From Ancylobacter novellus DSM 506 (lineage in GTDB: Bacteria; Pseudomonadota; Alphaproteobacteria; Rhizobiales; Xanthobacteraceae): a stretch of 64,000 bases of DNA. Shown here piece after piece: positions 34,484 through 43,589 of the stretch (positions are counted from its first letter, which is position 1; each line of letters opens with the position of its first letter). The notes under the pieces were generated by a model. It worked only from the letters and a program-made list of their open reading frames with translations. It had not been told where the DNA came from and did no database searches. The position numbers and the translations under genes are program-made. The stretch lies in NCBI RefSeq assembly GCF_000092925.1, contig NC_014217.1, forward strand, positions 2,790,001 to 2,854,000. The letters are read 5' to 3'.

Positions 34484-35860
34484 TCAGCGGAGTCCGGCCC
34501 GTTCGAGCGCGGCTCCTTGACGCGCCGCGACCTCGTCCACCGCGAAATCGGCGATGGCCTGCTCGAACAGCCCGTGGAAGTTCAGCGCCGCCTTCAGATG
34601 CAGGAAGACGCCGCCGAGACCGATGGCGGCGCGGTCCATGAAGACGAATTCGCGCGGCACCCGCACCGGCCCCTTCTCCTTCAGCGCCTGGTGCACACGG
34701 AACGCCTCGCGCCGCCCGTATTCGCCCGGCGCGATCCCATCGGCAATCGTGCGAGTGCGATTATCGAGCAGCGGGCCGTAGATGAAGCGCGCCCAGATGT
34801 TGAGGATATCGATCAGCTCGCGCTTCAGCCCGCGGAATCCCCAGGTCTCGTAGGCGTGGACGATGCGCGCCTCGTCGCCCTGTTGCAGGCCGCGATAGAG
34901 GTCGACCACGCCGCCGACGAAGCTCGGCGGGAAGATGCGGATGCAACCGTAATCGAGCAGGTTGATGCCGGCCGCCTCGCCCATCTCCTCGAACACGGTG
35001 TAGTTGCCGAGATGCGGGTCGCCATGGATGACGCCGAAGCGCGAGAAGGGCAGCCACCAGGCGGCGAACATGGCGCGGGCGATGCGGTTGCGCACCTCCA
35101 GCGGCTCGCCGGTGAAGTCGAGCAGGCGCCTCCCCTCCAGCCAGTCGAGGGTGAGCAGCCGGCCGGTGGAGAGGTCGGCATGCACGCGCGGCACCCGCAC
35201 CTCCGGCTCGTCCGCCAGCATGAAGGCGTAGAGCGCGGCATGGCCGGCCTCGCGCCGGTAATCCAGCTCCTCGCGCACCCGCGCGCCGATCTCCTGCGCG
35301 ATCTCGGTGGTGTCGATCGCCGGCTCCATGCGCCGGTGGATGGCGAGCAGCACGTCGAGCTGGCTGAGGTCCGCCTCCACGGCGGACTGCATGTCCGGGT
35401 ACTGAAGCTTGGCTGCGAGTTCGGTGCCATCAAGCGCGCGGGCGCGGTGCACCTGGCCGAGAGAAGCGGCGGCGGACGGCTCCTTGTCGAAGGAGGCGAA
35501 GCGCGACATCCAGTCCGGCCCGAGCTCGGCCATCATGCGGCGCTTGACGAAGGCCCAGCCCATGGGCGGCGCCTGGTTCTGCAAGGTGGCGAGCTCGGCG
35601 GCATATTCGGGCGGCAGCGCGTCGGGGATGGTCGCCATCAGCTGGGCGACCTTCATGATCGGGCCCTTCAGCCCGCCCAATGCCGCGGCGAGGGCCGCCG
35701 CATTGCTGGGGCGACGGCCTTCCAGGCCGAACAGGCGCGCGCCGGCGATGCGCGCGGCAACGCCGCCGACGCTGGTGCCGACGCGGGCATAGCGTGCGGC
35801 GCGGGCGGTCAGGCGGTTGGCTTCGCGATCGCGAAGATCGGGTTTCTCGGGATCGGACAA
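34484..35860 (-). CDS. ABC1/UbiB-family atypical kinase
   Basis: Protein of 458 residues of the ABC1 (ADCK/UbiB) family, atypical kinases tied to ubiquinone synthesis or to membrane lipid quality. Motifs seen are the alanine-rich nucleotide loop SAAASLGQVHRARALDG, the catalytic region FGVIHGDPHLGNYTVF and the DYG-type metal site NLLDYGCIRIFP. The family KxGQ motif is changed to KVAQ (IMKVAQLMATIPDALPPEYA). It starts at TTG 35860 with GAGG five bases upstream; a TTG at 35911 also fits. There is no C-terminal membrane helix of the UbiB type, so it is probably a second family member. It does not sit with ubi genes. Confidence 0.85.
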   Translation of the reverse strand: MSDPEKPDLRDREANRLTARAARYARVGTSVGGVAARIAGARLFGLEGRRPSNAAALAAALGGLKGPIMKVAQLMATIPDALPPEYAAELATLQNQAPPMGWAFVKRRMMAELGPDWMSRFASFDKEPSAAASLGQVHRARALDGTELAAKLQYPDMQSAVEADLSQLDVLLAIHRRMEPAIDTTEIAQEIGARVREELDYRREAGHAALYAFMLADEPEVRVPRVHADLSTGRLLTLDWLEGRRLLDFTGEPLEVRNRIARAMFAAWWLPFSRFGVIHGDPHLGNYTVFEEMGEAAGINLLDYGCIRIFPPSFVGGVVDLYRGLQQGDEARIVHAYETWGFRGLKRELIDILNIWARFIYGPLLDNRTRTIADGIAPGEYGRREAFRVHQALKEKGPVRVPREFVFMDRAAIGLGGVFLHLKAALNFHGLFEQAIADFAVDEVAARQGAALERAGLR

Positions 35861-35937
35861 GGCGGCCTCGGGCTGTTGCCTTCTACTTAAGCCCGGCCGG
35901 CCGCCGTGCAACCCGCAGGGCCATCACGCCGCAGCCC

Positions 35938-36453
35938 TCACACCGCAGCCGTCGGCTCCGGCACGGGCGGGCGGCGGAACAGGCGCTGCAGCAGCAGGAG
36001 GCCGAGCACCGAGAGCGGGGTGATGAAGTCGGTGTAGAGGATCGGCCCGGCATTGCCGGCCGCCATGTCGCCGGTCTGGCTGATCTGGATGAGGTGGCCG
36101 ATCCCCGCCCCGCCGAGGAAGCCGAGCATCACCACGCCCACCGCCGCCCGGAAACCCGGCGAGGGCACGAAGGCGCCGATGATGCCGGCCAGCCCGATGC
36201 CGAGATTGGCCATGCCGACCTCGAACTGGAACGGGCTCGGCGCCCAGCCGATGGAGGCGGCCGCCTGATCCGCGAAGAAGACATGCCCCATGAAGCCCCA
36301 CAGCCCCATGATTCCGACCGGAAACAAAAGGATGTAGCGCAGGAGCTGGCCGACCACCTTGCGGAAGGTGATGGGCCGCGGGCCGCGCATGAGCATGACA
36401 ATTGCGACGATGATGGCAGCGAGCCATGCCAGCAGCGGGAACCAGAAGACCAC
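35938..36453 (-). CDS. small integral membrane protein, DUF6790-like
   Basis: Membrane protein of 171 residues with four or five hydrophobic segments (FPLLAWLAAIIVAIVMLM, LLRYILLFPVGIMGLWGF, NLGIGLAGIIGAFV, VGVVMLGFLGGAGIG, FITPLSVLGLLLLQRLF). I recall this pattern, with GIMGLWGFMGHVFF, as DUF6790. The function is unknown. It stands alone between the ABC1 kinase and a small unknown protein, both on the same strand. Confidence 0.75.
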   Translation of the reverse strand: MVFWFPLLAWLAAIIVAIVMLMRGPRPITFRKVVGQLLRYILLFPVGIMGLWGFMGHVFFADQAAASIGWAPSPFQFEVGMANLGIGLAGIIGAFVPSPGFRAAVGVVMLGFLGGAGIGHLIQISQTGDMAAGNAGPILYTDFITPLSVLGLLLLQRLFRRPPVPEPTAAV

Positions 36454-36537
36454 GGCAACCTCCCCAGAAGATTCAGGGAGCTTAAAGCCCTTTGCGATCA
36501 GGTGAAAATCTCCCCGCGTGAGAAGCCTCGCCGGCGG

Positions 36538-36843
36538 CTAGATGAGCCGGCAGGGCATGACGCGGATCATGATCTCGCTCTGCTCGAAGTCGCGTTCGAG
36601 CTGCCGGCGGTAGTCGCGCCACCAGGCCTCGTCGAGCTCGCGCACCACCACCTCGACGATGACGATGCGGTCGCGCTCGATGGTGGCCTCCCGCTTCCAC
36701 AGCCCCTGCGCCGGCTCGCGGATGAAGGCCGTGGCGCCGCCGAAGCGGTCGGCGAGCTCATGGACGATGCGCTCGATCTCCTCGGACTCGGCCGTGCCGC
36801 CGCCTCCCTTGTCGAGCGGCAGGAATATTTCGAGGACGTTCAC
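36538..36843 (-). CDS. conserved hypothetical protein
   Basis: Soluble protein of 101 residues, beginning MNVLEIFLPLDKGGGGTAES. It has an alternating pattern (FGGATAFIREPAQGLWKREA, then RIVIVEVVVRELDEAWWRDY) suggesting a small alpha/beta ferredoxin-like fold. It recalls short rhizobial proteins annotated only as hypothetical. No catalytic motif is seen. The start has GGCGGTG upstream. Codon use matches the neighbours, so I take it as a real gene. Confidence 0.7.
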   Translation of the reverse strand: MNVLEIFLPLDKGGGGTAESEEIERIVHELADRFGGATAFIREPAQGLWKREATIERDRIVIVEVVVRELDEAWWRDYRRQLERDFEQSEIMIRVMPCRLI

Positions 36844-36902
36844 CGCCTTCTCCGCTCTGTCGGCACCGTGCCGGACAACCCATGAGAGGCCGGCACGGTT
36901 CG

Positions 36903-37841
36903 CTACCGGCCCTCGGCGATGCGCTCCAGCGCGCTGGCGACGGCGTCGCGATGCTCGGTCAGCGCCTTGTAGGCGAGCTGGTCGGCGTCGAGGCCGAGGA
37001 TCTGCTCGCGCAGCGAGGCGGCGAGCGCCCGGCCCTCCGGGTGGCGGCGGAAGGCGTCGAACGGATCGACATGGATGCGCACGGTGAACAGCATGTCGCC
37101 GGAGACCGGCATGCGCCGCAGCGTCTGCCGCTCGCAGCGCACGAAGGCCTCGGGCGCGAGATTGGCCGGATCGTCGAACCAGTCGCGCGGGCGCTCCTTG
37201 GATTCGGGGTGATGCAGCTCGTCATCCGGATAGATCGACCAGTTCAGCCGCCACACCGGCTGGTCGACTTTCAGGTTCTCGAAGATCCGGTTCATCACCT
37301 TGGCGAGCTTGGACTGATAGCCCGGCACCGCCTCGTGCAGCCCGTTCAGCGTCTGGCCGAAACGGTCGGCAAGCGACCAGGCGGAGGGGAAGCACAGCAC
37401 CGCGGCGACGAGGCGGTAGCCGGCGTCGGTACGCGTCAGGATCAGCAGGTCGTCGGAGATGAGATGGCCGGCAATGGCGAGCGGCGATTCGCTCTCGTCG
37501 TCGAGATCGAAGCTGCGCCCGGTCGGCAGCACGGTGAGGCGCCGGCCCTCCAGCCTGTAGAGGTCGGGGTAGCGCGTCGTGATGTGATCGACGACCAGTT
37601 CCAGCGCCTCGCGCTGGGAGGCGCGGGTGCCCGGCTCCTCGCGCAGGACGAGATCGCGCTTGTCGCGGATCAGCGCCTCGCGCTGGGCGAGGCTGGCGGC
37701 GAGCTTGGCGTCCGGCTCGATCCACTCGGCGAGGTCCAGCGGCGCGAGGCCGATGGAGAACGCCTTGCGCGAGCCATCGAAGGGTGTGTGGGCGAAGGGA
37801 GCGGAATCGGCTTCGGCAAGCGTCGGGGCGGCGAGGTTCAT
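36903..37841 (-). CDS. DUF3445 (heme-dependent oxidative N-demethylase-like)
   Basis: Protein of 312 residues of the DUF3445 family, some members of which are described as heme-dependent oxidative N-demethylases. Family features seen are PLDLAEWIEPDAKLAASLAQ near the N-terminus, the ALELVVDHITTRYPDLYRLE block, AVLCFPSAWSLADRFGQTLN and LNWSIYPDDELHHPE, and RCERQTLRRMPVSGDMLFTV. I chose ATG 37841 (MNLAAPTLAEAD), because residues upstream of it do not look like the family. Substrate unknown. Confidence 0.82.
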   Translation of the reverse strand: MNLAAPTLAEADSAPFAHTPFDGSRKAFSIGLAPLDLAEWIEPDAKLAASLAQREALIRDKRDLVLREEPGTRASQREALELVVDHITTRYPDLYRLEGRRLTVLPTGRSFDLDDESESPLAIAGHLISDDLLILTRTDAGYRLVAAVLCFPSAWSLADRFGQTLNGLHEAVPGYQSKLAKVMNRIFENLKVDQPVWRLNWSIYPDDELHHPESKERPRDWFDDPANLAPEAFVRCERQTLRRMPVSGDMLFTVRIHVDPFDAFRRHPEGRALAASLREQILGLDADQLAYKALTEHRDAVASALERIAEGR

Positions 37842-37958
37842 GGCTTCATGCGGCTCGAGGGTCCGGGCATTCGCCCGCAGCATGACCTAGCTTAGAACGT
37901 GTGCAGCCTCTGCGTCAGCCCAACTTTTCGCCAGCGGCCTTCGCAGCCCTGGGGCAGA

Positions 37959-38064
37959 CCTCATCCTGAGGTGCCCGGCAAAGCCGGGCCTCGAAGGATG
38001 GTCCTCCGGGCGCACTGTACTGACCATCCTTCGAGGCTCGCTGCGCTCGCACCTCAGGATGAGG
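37959..38064. repeat. rhizobial palindromic repeat, copy 1
   Basis: A 106-base palindrome. Outer arms CCTCATCCTGAGGTGC and its exact complement are at the two ends. Inner arms CTCGAAGGATGGTC (37990) and GACCATCCTTCGAG (38022) also pair. A second copy lies at 58386. This kind of element is widely scattered in Hyphomicrobiales intergenic DNA. It lies between two genes on the minus strand and could act as a transcript end. Confidence 0.8.
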
Positions 38065-38081
38065 TGCTCCCTGGAAGCCCC

Positions 38082-39098
38082 CTAGAAATCCAGCTGGTAC
38101 GTCACCGGCAGCCAGCGGTAGCCATCCCCGCGCCGCTCGACATAGCCGATCGACGGGAACGAGGTGTGATAGCCGGCCACCGCCACGCGGTCGGTCGCGG
38201 CCATGTCGTAGATCTTCTTGCGCGCCGCGACGCCGCCGGCCTTGTCCTGGTCGAACAGGGCGTGCCACTCGGGATGCGCCAGCGAGGCGACCTCGTGATG
38301 GGCGCAGTCGCCCCAGGCCAGCAGCCGCTTGCCCTCGCTCTCGATGTGGAAGGCGAGATGGCCGGGCGTGTGGCCATAGGCCTCCACGGCGCGGATGCCC
38401 GCCGCCACCTCGCCATCCGGATCGACGAAGCGGGCGCGGTCGGCCAGCGGCTGGAGATAGGAGCGGAACATCACCGCGGTGCGGTATTCGTTGCTCTCCT
38501 TCGGTGCACCGAGCGGGGCATCGCTCTTCCAGAAATCGAACTCCTTCGCCCCGACGACGTAGCGCGCCTTCGGGAAGGTCGGCTTGCCGTCAGTGAGCAG
38601 CCCGCCGATGTGGTCGGGGTGGCAATGGGTGAGCACCACCACGTCGATCTGCTCGGGCGCATAGCCCGCTGTCGCGAGCGACTTGGCCAGCCAGCCACCG
38701 GCGGGCGGCGGCACGAAGCCTTCCGCACCGTTGCCGGTGTCGAACAGGATGAGCTCGCTCCCCGTGTTGACGAGCAGCGGCGAGAAGCCCGGCCGGAAGC
38801 GCTTCTCCGGCAGCAGGTTCGCCTGCATCAGCTGCTCGACCTCGCCCGCCGGGCGGTCCTCGCCGACGATGGGCCAGGGGCCGTCGATCATGGCGCTGGC
38901 GTCGAGCAGGCTGGTGACCTCGAAGGCGCCGAGCTTGAAGCGCTGGAAGCTCTGCGGCGAGGCGCCGAGCGCCGGCGCGGCGGCTTCAGCCAACGAGCCG
39001 CGCAGGATCGCAGGCGCGGCGACCGCCGCCCCAGCGAGCAAGAGCGCCCGGCGACGTGTGAGGGGCGCGCGGGCGCTGCGCGAAAAGGTCTGGGACAT
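38082..39098 (-). CDS. exported MBL-fold metallo-hydrolase
   Basis: Metallo-beta-lactamase-fold hydrolase of 338 residues. A Tat signal is seen at residues 14 to 40 (LTRRRALLLAGAAVAAPAIL). Metal-binding motifs are complete: LTHCHPDHIGG, the GHTPGHLAFHIES histidine, the aspartate in AWGDCAHHEVASL and a distal YHTSFPSIG histidine. This is the quorum-quenching-lactonase-like or general periplasmic MBL group; the substrate cannot be told. I chose ATG 39098 (MSQTFSRSARAP). It is divergent from an AraC regulator 85 bases away, which may control it. Confidence 0.87.
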   Translation of the reverse strand: MSQTFSRSARAPLTRRRALLLAGAAVAAPAILRGSLAEAAAPALGASPQSFQRFKLGAFEVTSLLDASAMIDGPWPIVGEDRPAGEVEQLMQANLLPEKRFRPGFSPLLVNTGSELILFDTGNGAEGFVPPPAGGWLAKSLATAGYAPEQIDVVVLTHCHPDHIGGLLTDGKPTFPKARYVVGAKEFDFWKSDAPLGAPKESNEYRTAVMFRSYLQPLADRARFVDPDGEVAAGIRAVEAYGHTPGHLAFHIESEGKRLLAWGDCAHHEVASLAHPEWHALFDQDKAGGVAARKKIYDMAATDRVAVAGYHTSFPSIGYVERRGDGYRWLPVTYQLDF

Positions 39099-39183
39099 CG
39101 CTTCCTCCGGAACCCGCTTCAAGGCGGGCCTCTTTCATGTTCCACTGCGTCGCGTCGGGGGACGCAGCGTCTGGAGGCTAGCC

Positions 39184-40017
39184 ATGGCCCCGCCGGGCCG
39201 CTTGTATGAACGTGCTGACCGCCCGCCCGCGCCTGCTGCGCTGGGCCCGCTGTGGCATCTCGACGGCGAGCGCACCTGCTTCATCGGCCCACTCACCTAC
39301 AACGCCCCGCACCAGCATGGCGCGCCGGTGTTCCTCGCCGGAATCTACGGCGCCTTCGGGCTGAGGATCGCCGGCGGCGCATGGCGGTCCTGCCGCACGG
39401 CGGTCATCCCCGCCGGCGTGGTGCATGAGCTCGATGTCGGCGGCAACCCCATCGCCGTGCTCTATATCGAGCCGACGCTCGAAGGCGCCTCCACCCTCGC
39501 CGCCCTCACCGTCTCTACCGAGGAGACGGACGGCGCCCTCGTCGGCACGGGCGGGGAGATCGCGGTGATGCGCGAATTATGGGAGACCGCCGGCAGCGTC
39601 GACTTCGCCGGCGCGGCGCTGGACGACCTGCTCGGCTTCGCGACAAGGCATGCGCGGCGGCACATGGACCCGCGCATCGCCCTTGCGCTCGCGGCGCTGG
39701 AAACCGCGGACGGCCCGGCGGGCGTCACCGCCGCCTGCGCGCAGGCCGGACTGTCGCCGAGCCGCTTCCAGCATCTGTTCACACAGGAGGTCGGCGTGCC
39801 CTTCCGCCGCTACCGGGCATGGATGCGCATGCGCGCCGCCATCGCGGCGGTGGCGGACGGGGCGAGCTTCACCCACGCTGCCCATGAAGCCGGCTTCTTC
39901 GACCAGGCGCATTTCGGCCACGACTTCCGCCGCACCTTCGGCGCTCCGCCCTCCTGGAGCCTCGACGGCGTGCGGCTCTCGAAGAACGCCGCACGCCGCC
40001 GCATCGTCACGAACTGA
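39184..40017 (+). CDS. AraC-family transcriptional regulator
   Basis: Regulator of 277 residues. The N-terminal cupin-like sensor contains YNAPHQHGAPVFLAGIYGAF. The C-terminal helix-turn-helix pair reads VTAACAQAGLSPSRFQHLFT, then QEVGVPFRRYRAWMRMRAAI and THAAHEAGFFDQAHFGHDFR. The start ATG 39184 has GGAGG seven bases upstream. It is divergent from the MBL hydrolase gene, its most likely target by position. It ends nine bases before the end of pepF on the other strand. Confidence 0.9.
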   Translation: MAPPGRLYERADRPPAPAALGPLWHLDGERTCFIGPLTYNAPHQHGAPVFLAGIYGAFGLRIAGGAWRSCRTAVIPAGVVHELDVGGNPIAVLYIEPTLEGASTLAALTVSTEETDGALVGTGGEIAVMRELWETAGSVDFAGAALDDLLGFATRHARRHMDPRIALALAALETADGPAGVTAACAQAGLSPSRFQHLFTQEVGVPFRRYRAWMRMRAAIAAVADGASFTHAAHEAGFFDQAHFGHDFRRTFGAPPSWSLDGVRLSKNAARRRIVTN

Positions 40018-40026
40018 GAGAGAGGC

Positions 40027-41871
40027 TCACGCCTCCTCCATCGCCTCTAGCTCGGCGATCATCCGCTCGATCAGGTTGAGGCCGGTCTGCCAGAAGGCCG
40101 GGTCGCGCGCGTCGAGCCCGAACGGCTTCAGGAGCTCGGAGTGATGCTTGGTGCCGCCCGCCGCCAGCATGGCGAGATAGCGCTCGGCGAAGCCTTCCGA
40201 GGCGTTCTCGTAGACCGCGTAGAGCGAGTTCACCAGGCAGTCGCCGAAGGCATAGGCATAGACATAGAAGGGCGAGTGGATGAAGTGGCCGATATAGACC
40301 CAATAGGCCTCATAGCCCGGGCCGAGATGGATGGCCTCGCCCAGGCTCTCGGCCTGCACCTCCATCCAGATCTTGCAGATCTGCTCGGCGGTCAGTTCGC
40401 CATTCTTGCGCTCGGTGTGGATGCGCCGCTCGAAGGTATAGAAGGCGATCTGGCGCACCACCGTGTTGATCATGTCCTCGACCTTCGCCGCCAGCATCGC
40501 CTTGCGGGTGCGCGCGTCCGGCGCGGTGGCGAGCAGGCGGCGGAAGGTCAGCATCTCGCCGAACACGGAAGCCGTCTCGGCCAGCGTCAGCGGTGTCGGC
40601 GCCATTAGCGCCCCGTTCGGTGCGGCCAGCACCTGATGCACGCCATGGCCGAGTTCATGGGCGAGCGTCATCACGTCGCGCGGCTTGCCGAGATAGTTCA
40701 AGAGCACATAGGGATGCGCGGAGGGCACGGTCGGGTGGGCGAAGGCGCCCGTCGCCTTGCCCGGCCGCACGCCGGCATCGATCCAGCTCTTGTCGAAGAA
40801 AGTGCGGGCGATGTCGGCCATGCGCGGGGAGAAGGTGGAATAGGCGCCGAGCACGGTGTCGCGCGCCTCGTCCCAGCCGATGGTGCGGGTCTCGACCTTC
40901 GGCAGCGGCGCGTTGCGGTCCCAGTATTCCAGCTTGTCCTTGCCGAACCACTTGGCCTTGAGCTTGTAGTAGCGGTGCGCGAGGCGCGGATAGGCGGCAT
41001 GGACGGAGGAGACCAGCGCGTCCACCACCTCGCGCTCCACGCGGTTGGCCAGATGGCGTGAATCGGCGATGTCGTCGAAGCCGCGCCAGCGGTCGGAGAT
41101 CTCCTTGTCCTTGGCCAGCGTGTTGGTGACCAGGGTGAAGAGCCGCAGATTCTCGCCGAACACCTTGGCCAGCGCCTCGGCCGCGGCCCTGCGCTTTTCC
41201 TCCTGCGGCTCCTGTAGCAGGTTCAGCGCCTGCTCAAGCGGAAGGTTCTGGCCATCTATGTCGAAGCGCAGGCCGGCGATGGTCTCGTCGAACAGGCGGT
41301 TCCAGGCGGAGCGGCTGGTGACGCCCTTCTCGTGGAAGAGCTGCTCGATGCGGTCCTCGAGCTGGTAGGGCTTCTCGGCGCGGACGTCGTCGATCCACGG
41401 CCGGTACTTGCCGAATTCCGGCGCGGCGAGCGCCGCCTCCATCTTCGCGTCGTCGAGCCGGTTCAGTTCCAGCGTGAAGAACAGGAGGTGGGTGGAGGCA
41501 TCCGTCAGCTTCTCCTGCACGTCGCCATAGAACTTGGCGCGCACCGGGTCGGTGGTGTCGCCGGAATAGACGAGCCCGGCATAGGAATAGAGCCGGCCCA
41601 GACGGTCCTCTATTTTCTCGTAGCGGGAGACGATCAGCGCCATCTGGCTGCCGGCGTCGGCGGCATCGAGGATGCCGGCGAGCTTGCCCTTATAGGCCTC
41701 CTCGAAGGTGGCGCAGTCGGACGCGACCTCCGCGAGGTCGGCCTGCAGCTCGGGCGAGTCGATCGCCGGATAGAGATCCGAGAGATCCCATTGCGGGAGG
41801 TTGTCGAGGGCGAAGGCGGTGGCGTCCGGGGTTCCGGGCGAGAAGACGGGACGGTCAAGGCGGCGCAGCAT
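40027..41871 (-). CDS. pepF: M3-family oligoendopeptidase F
   Basis: Cytoplasmic zinc metallopeptidase of 614 residues that cuts short peptides. The zinc motif is MTLAHELGHGVHQVL (HELGH), and the third ligand glutamate is in TASVFGEMLTF. The PepF N-terminal domain (WDLSDLYPAIDSPELQADLA) and the C-terminal half (YAYAFGDCLVNSLYAVYENA) are complete. Length is normal for alphaproteobacterial PepF. ATG 41871 is chosen with GGAG five bases upstream, over a GTG six bases earlier. Confidence 0.93.
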   Translation of the reverse strand: MLRRLDRPVFSPGTPDATAFALDNLPQWDLSDLYPAIDSPELQADLAEVASDCATFEEAYKGKLAGILDAADAGSQMALIVSRYEKIEDRLGRLYSYAGLVYSGDTTDPVRAKFYGDVQEKLTDASTHLLFFTLELNRLDDAKMEAALAAPEFGKYRPWIDDVRAEKPYQLEDRIEQLFHEKGVTSRSAWNRLFDETIAGLRFDIDGQNLPLEQALNLLQEPQEEKRRAAAEALAKVFGENLRLFTLVTNTLAKDKEISDRWRGFDDIADSRHLANRVEREVVDALVSSVHAAYPRLAHRYYKLKAKWFGKDKLEYWDRNAPLPKVETRTIGWDEARDTVLGAYSTFSPRMADIARTFFDKSWIDAGVRPGKATGAFAHPTVPSAHPYVLLNYLGKPRDVMTLAHELGHGVHQVLAAPNGALMAPTPLTLAETASVFGEMLTFRRLLATAPDARTRKAMLAAKVEDMINTVVRQIAFYTFERRIHTERKNGELTAEQICKIWMEVQAESLGEAIHLGPGYEAYWVYIGHFIHSPFYVYAYAFGDCLVNSLYAVYENASEGFAERYLAMLAAGGTKHHSELLKPFGLDARDPAFWQTGLNLIERMIAELEAMEEA

Positions 41872-42066
41872 GGTCACTCCGGGAGGAAGGGGCGTCGCGG
41901 CAGGGATATGTCGCTCTCAAAGTAGCCGCACTGATATCGTGCGTGCGGGCCGGCTATCAACCGCCACCGCGTTCAATGCGCATGCCGGGCTCGCGTTCCC
42001 TGCGGCGTCCGCCTTGCCGCCCGGCAGGCGGGCCGGCATGGTGCCGGCGGTTTCCGGAGAACGGCC

Positions 42067-42780
42067 ATGGCCTCCTTGCGCGTGCTCGCCGGCATCGCGG
42101 CGCTTCTCGTCAGTCTCACCGCCGCCGAGGCGGCGCCGAAGCGGATCATCATCGTCCGCCACGGCGAGAAGCAGGCGCCGCTGACGCTGTGCAGCGTCGG
42201 CAAGGAGCGGGCGCAGGCGCTGGCGGCGCAATATCTCAGCCCGTCGAGCCCGATGAGCCTGCTCAAGGGCGAGACGCCGGCGGCGATCATGGCGATCACC
42301 CTGCACACGCTGGAGACGGCGCGGCCGATCGCCAAGGCCTGGGGCATGAAGATCGCCACCAATCCGCTGATGCTCACGCCGATCCGCAACACGCCCTATT
42401 TCAACGGCCTGATCAACGTGCAGAACCGCAAGGTGGTGGCCGACCTGCTCACCAATCCGCGCTGGCACGGCACGACGGTGGTGATGGTGTGGGAGCATTT
42501 CCACATCGCCAGTGCGGCGCTGGAGAAGGAGTTTGCCGGCCAGCAGGTGACGCTGCGCCAGCTCATGCATCTCGACCGCATCAACGGCGCGAAGGTGCCC
42601 GACACCTGGCCGGGCCCGAACTATAATTTCTTCTGGATTCTCACCTACAAGAACCCGACCGACACCGTGCCGGCCTCGTTCAAGGTGATCCGGCAGTATT
42701 TCGCCGAACCCTACGCCAACCTGCCCTCGAACGACTGGGGCGCGCCCGAGCCGCTGCCGGCGGCAAGCGGCTGTACCTGA
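42067..42780 (+). CDS. exported histidine-phosphatase-fold protein
   Basis: Protein of 237 residues with a signal peptide (residues 1 to 23, LAGIAALLVSLTAAEA). The mature part starts with the phosphatase RHG motif PKRIIIVRHGEKQAPLTLCS. The second histidine could be in VVMVWEHFHIASAALEKE (EH pattern). The fold is therefore of the histidine phosphatase branch, but the spacing differs from phosphoglycerate mutases and the substrate is unknown. It resembles proteins annotated as histidine phosphatase family in rhizobia. A shared terminator separates it from the convergent next gene. Confidence 0.75.
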   Translation: MASLRVLAGIAALLVSLTAAEAAPKRIIIVRHGEKQAPLTLCSVGKERAQALAAQYLSPSSPMSLLKGETPAAIMAITLHTLETARPIAKAWGMKIATNPLMLTPIRNTPYFNGLINVQNRKVVADLLTNPRWHGTTVVMVWEHFHIASAALEKEFAGQQVTLRQLMHLDRINGAKVPDTWPGPNYNFFWILTYKNPTDTVPASFKVIRQYFAEPYANLPSNDWGAPEPLPAASGCT

Positions 42781-42789
42781 CAAACAAAA

Positions 42790-42810
42790 GGCGCCCCTTT
42801 TGGGAGCGCC
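42790..42810. terminator. bidirectional terminator between convergent genes
   Basis: Eight-base-pair stem with one bulged A and a TTTT loop (GGCGCCCC/GGGAGCGCC). It has AAAA before and TTTT after, so it can end transcripts from both sides. Lies between the phosphatase-like gene (stop at 42780) and the small exported protein (stop at 42841). Confidence 0.65.
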
Positions 42811-42840
42811 CAAGTTTTGGTCCAACCGGAGTCTCGCGGC

Positions 42841-43107
42841 TCAGTCGAAGAAGCGCTTCGTCCGCTGCCAGGGCGAATTGTAGCCCTGATAGAGCGGCCC
42901 GAAGAACATCTGCTGCTTCGGCACGCCCTGAGTCTGGCGGACCTGCTGGCGACGCACGCGCTCATGTTCGCGGCGCTGCATGGTCTCGACGCTGTCGCCG
43001 AACCGCGCCTCGTTGCGCGGGCCCGACGAGATGGCACTGGCCGGAACCGCCATGGTCACGACGGCGGCGGCGGCAAGGGCCGTGATGCCCAATTTCCTCA
43101 CGATCAT
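42841..43107 (-). CDS. small exported protein
   Basis: Predicted secreted protein of 88 residues. The signal peptide is residues 1 to 25 (KLGITALAAAAVVTMAVPASA). The mature part is basic and glutamine-rich (MQRREHERVRRQQVRQTQGV) and ends with aromatic residues, MFFGPLYQGYNSPWQRTKRF. No family known. I chose ATG 43107 because GGGAGG lies seven bases upstream; upstream codons are probably not translated. Confidence 0.6.
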   Translation of the reverse strand: MIVRKLGITALAAAAVVTMAVPASAISSGPRNEARFGDSVETMQRREHERVRRQQVRQTQGVPKQQMFFGPLYQGYNSPWQRTKRFFD

Positions 43108-43250
43108 GTCTGCCTCCCGTGGTCGGTGGTTGCCGGAATAACGGCGCAGGGCGGCCTCGGGTTCCCGGACCACGGCGCTGCGGCGGCCTTTTACCGGCGG
43201 CGCCGGACGGAACGGCAGGAACTCAGGCCCGCCGAACGCGGTTAGCGGGC

Positions 43251-43508
43251 ATGGAAACGACCCAAATCCCCCCTGCCCTGATCCCGCCGCTGCGGCTGCG
43301 CGTCGGGAACGGGCTTGTCGACATCGCCACGCTCGACGAGGCCCTGCTCTTCGCCGAGGAGAACCCGCATCCGAAGGGTGATTATGAGGGTATGATCCGG
43401 CGGCTGCAGGGCGCGCACGAGACCGAGGATATCATCGAGGCCGGCAACGCCTTCCGCTGGTGGGCGGAATCGAACGCGCTGGTGGTCGAGCCCGGCCTGC
43501 CGGAATAG
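43251..43508 (+). CDS. small protein resembling DUF982
   Basis: Soluble protein of 85 residues. The layout (LRLRVGNGLVDIATLDEALL, then HPKGDYEGMIRRLQGAHETE and AGNAFRWWAESNALVVEP) recalls the DUF982 family of small rhizobial proteins, whose function is unknown. It starts at ATG 43251 without a strong ribosome binding site (GCGGG upstream). The match to DUF982 is from memory of the pattern and is not certain. Confidence 0.6.
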   Translation: METTQIPPALIPPLRLRVGNGLVDIATLDEALLFAEENPHPKGDYEGMIRRLQGAHETEDIIEAGNAFRWWAESNALVVEPGLPE

Positions 43509-43539
43509 AGCCGGCCGCTCGTCGCCCCCAAAAAACGAA

Positions 43540-43565
43540 CCCCCGCGCCGCGAACGGCACGGGGG
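43540..43565 (-). terminator. intrinsic terminator of the KGG-repeat gene
   Basis: On the minus strand an 11-pair GC stem (one wobble) closes a TTCG tetraloop and is followed by TTCGTTTTTT. It lies 24 bases after the stop codon at 43590. Confidence 0.8.
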
Positions 43566-43589
43566 CTCTGAAGCCGTCCTGACCGCAGG

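Noticed and set aside
30872..35890. Several 440 to 530-codon frames antisense to pntB, pntAA and the ABC1 kinase
   Set aside because: All lie opposite well-defined genes and consist of His, Asp, Arg and Gly-rich sequence without domains.
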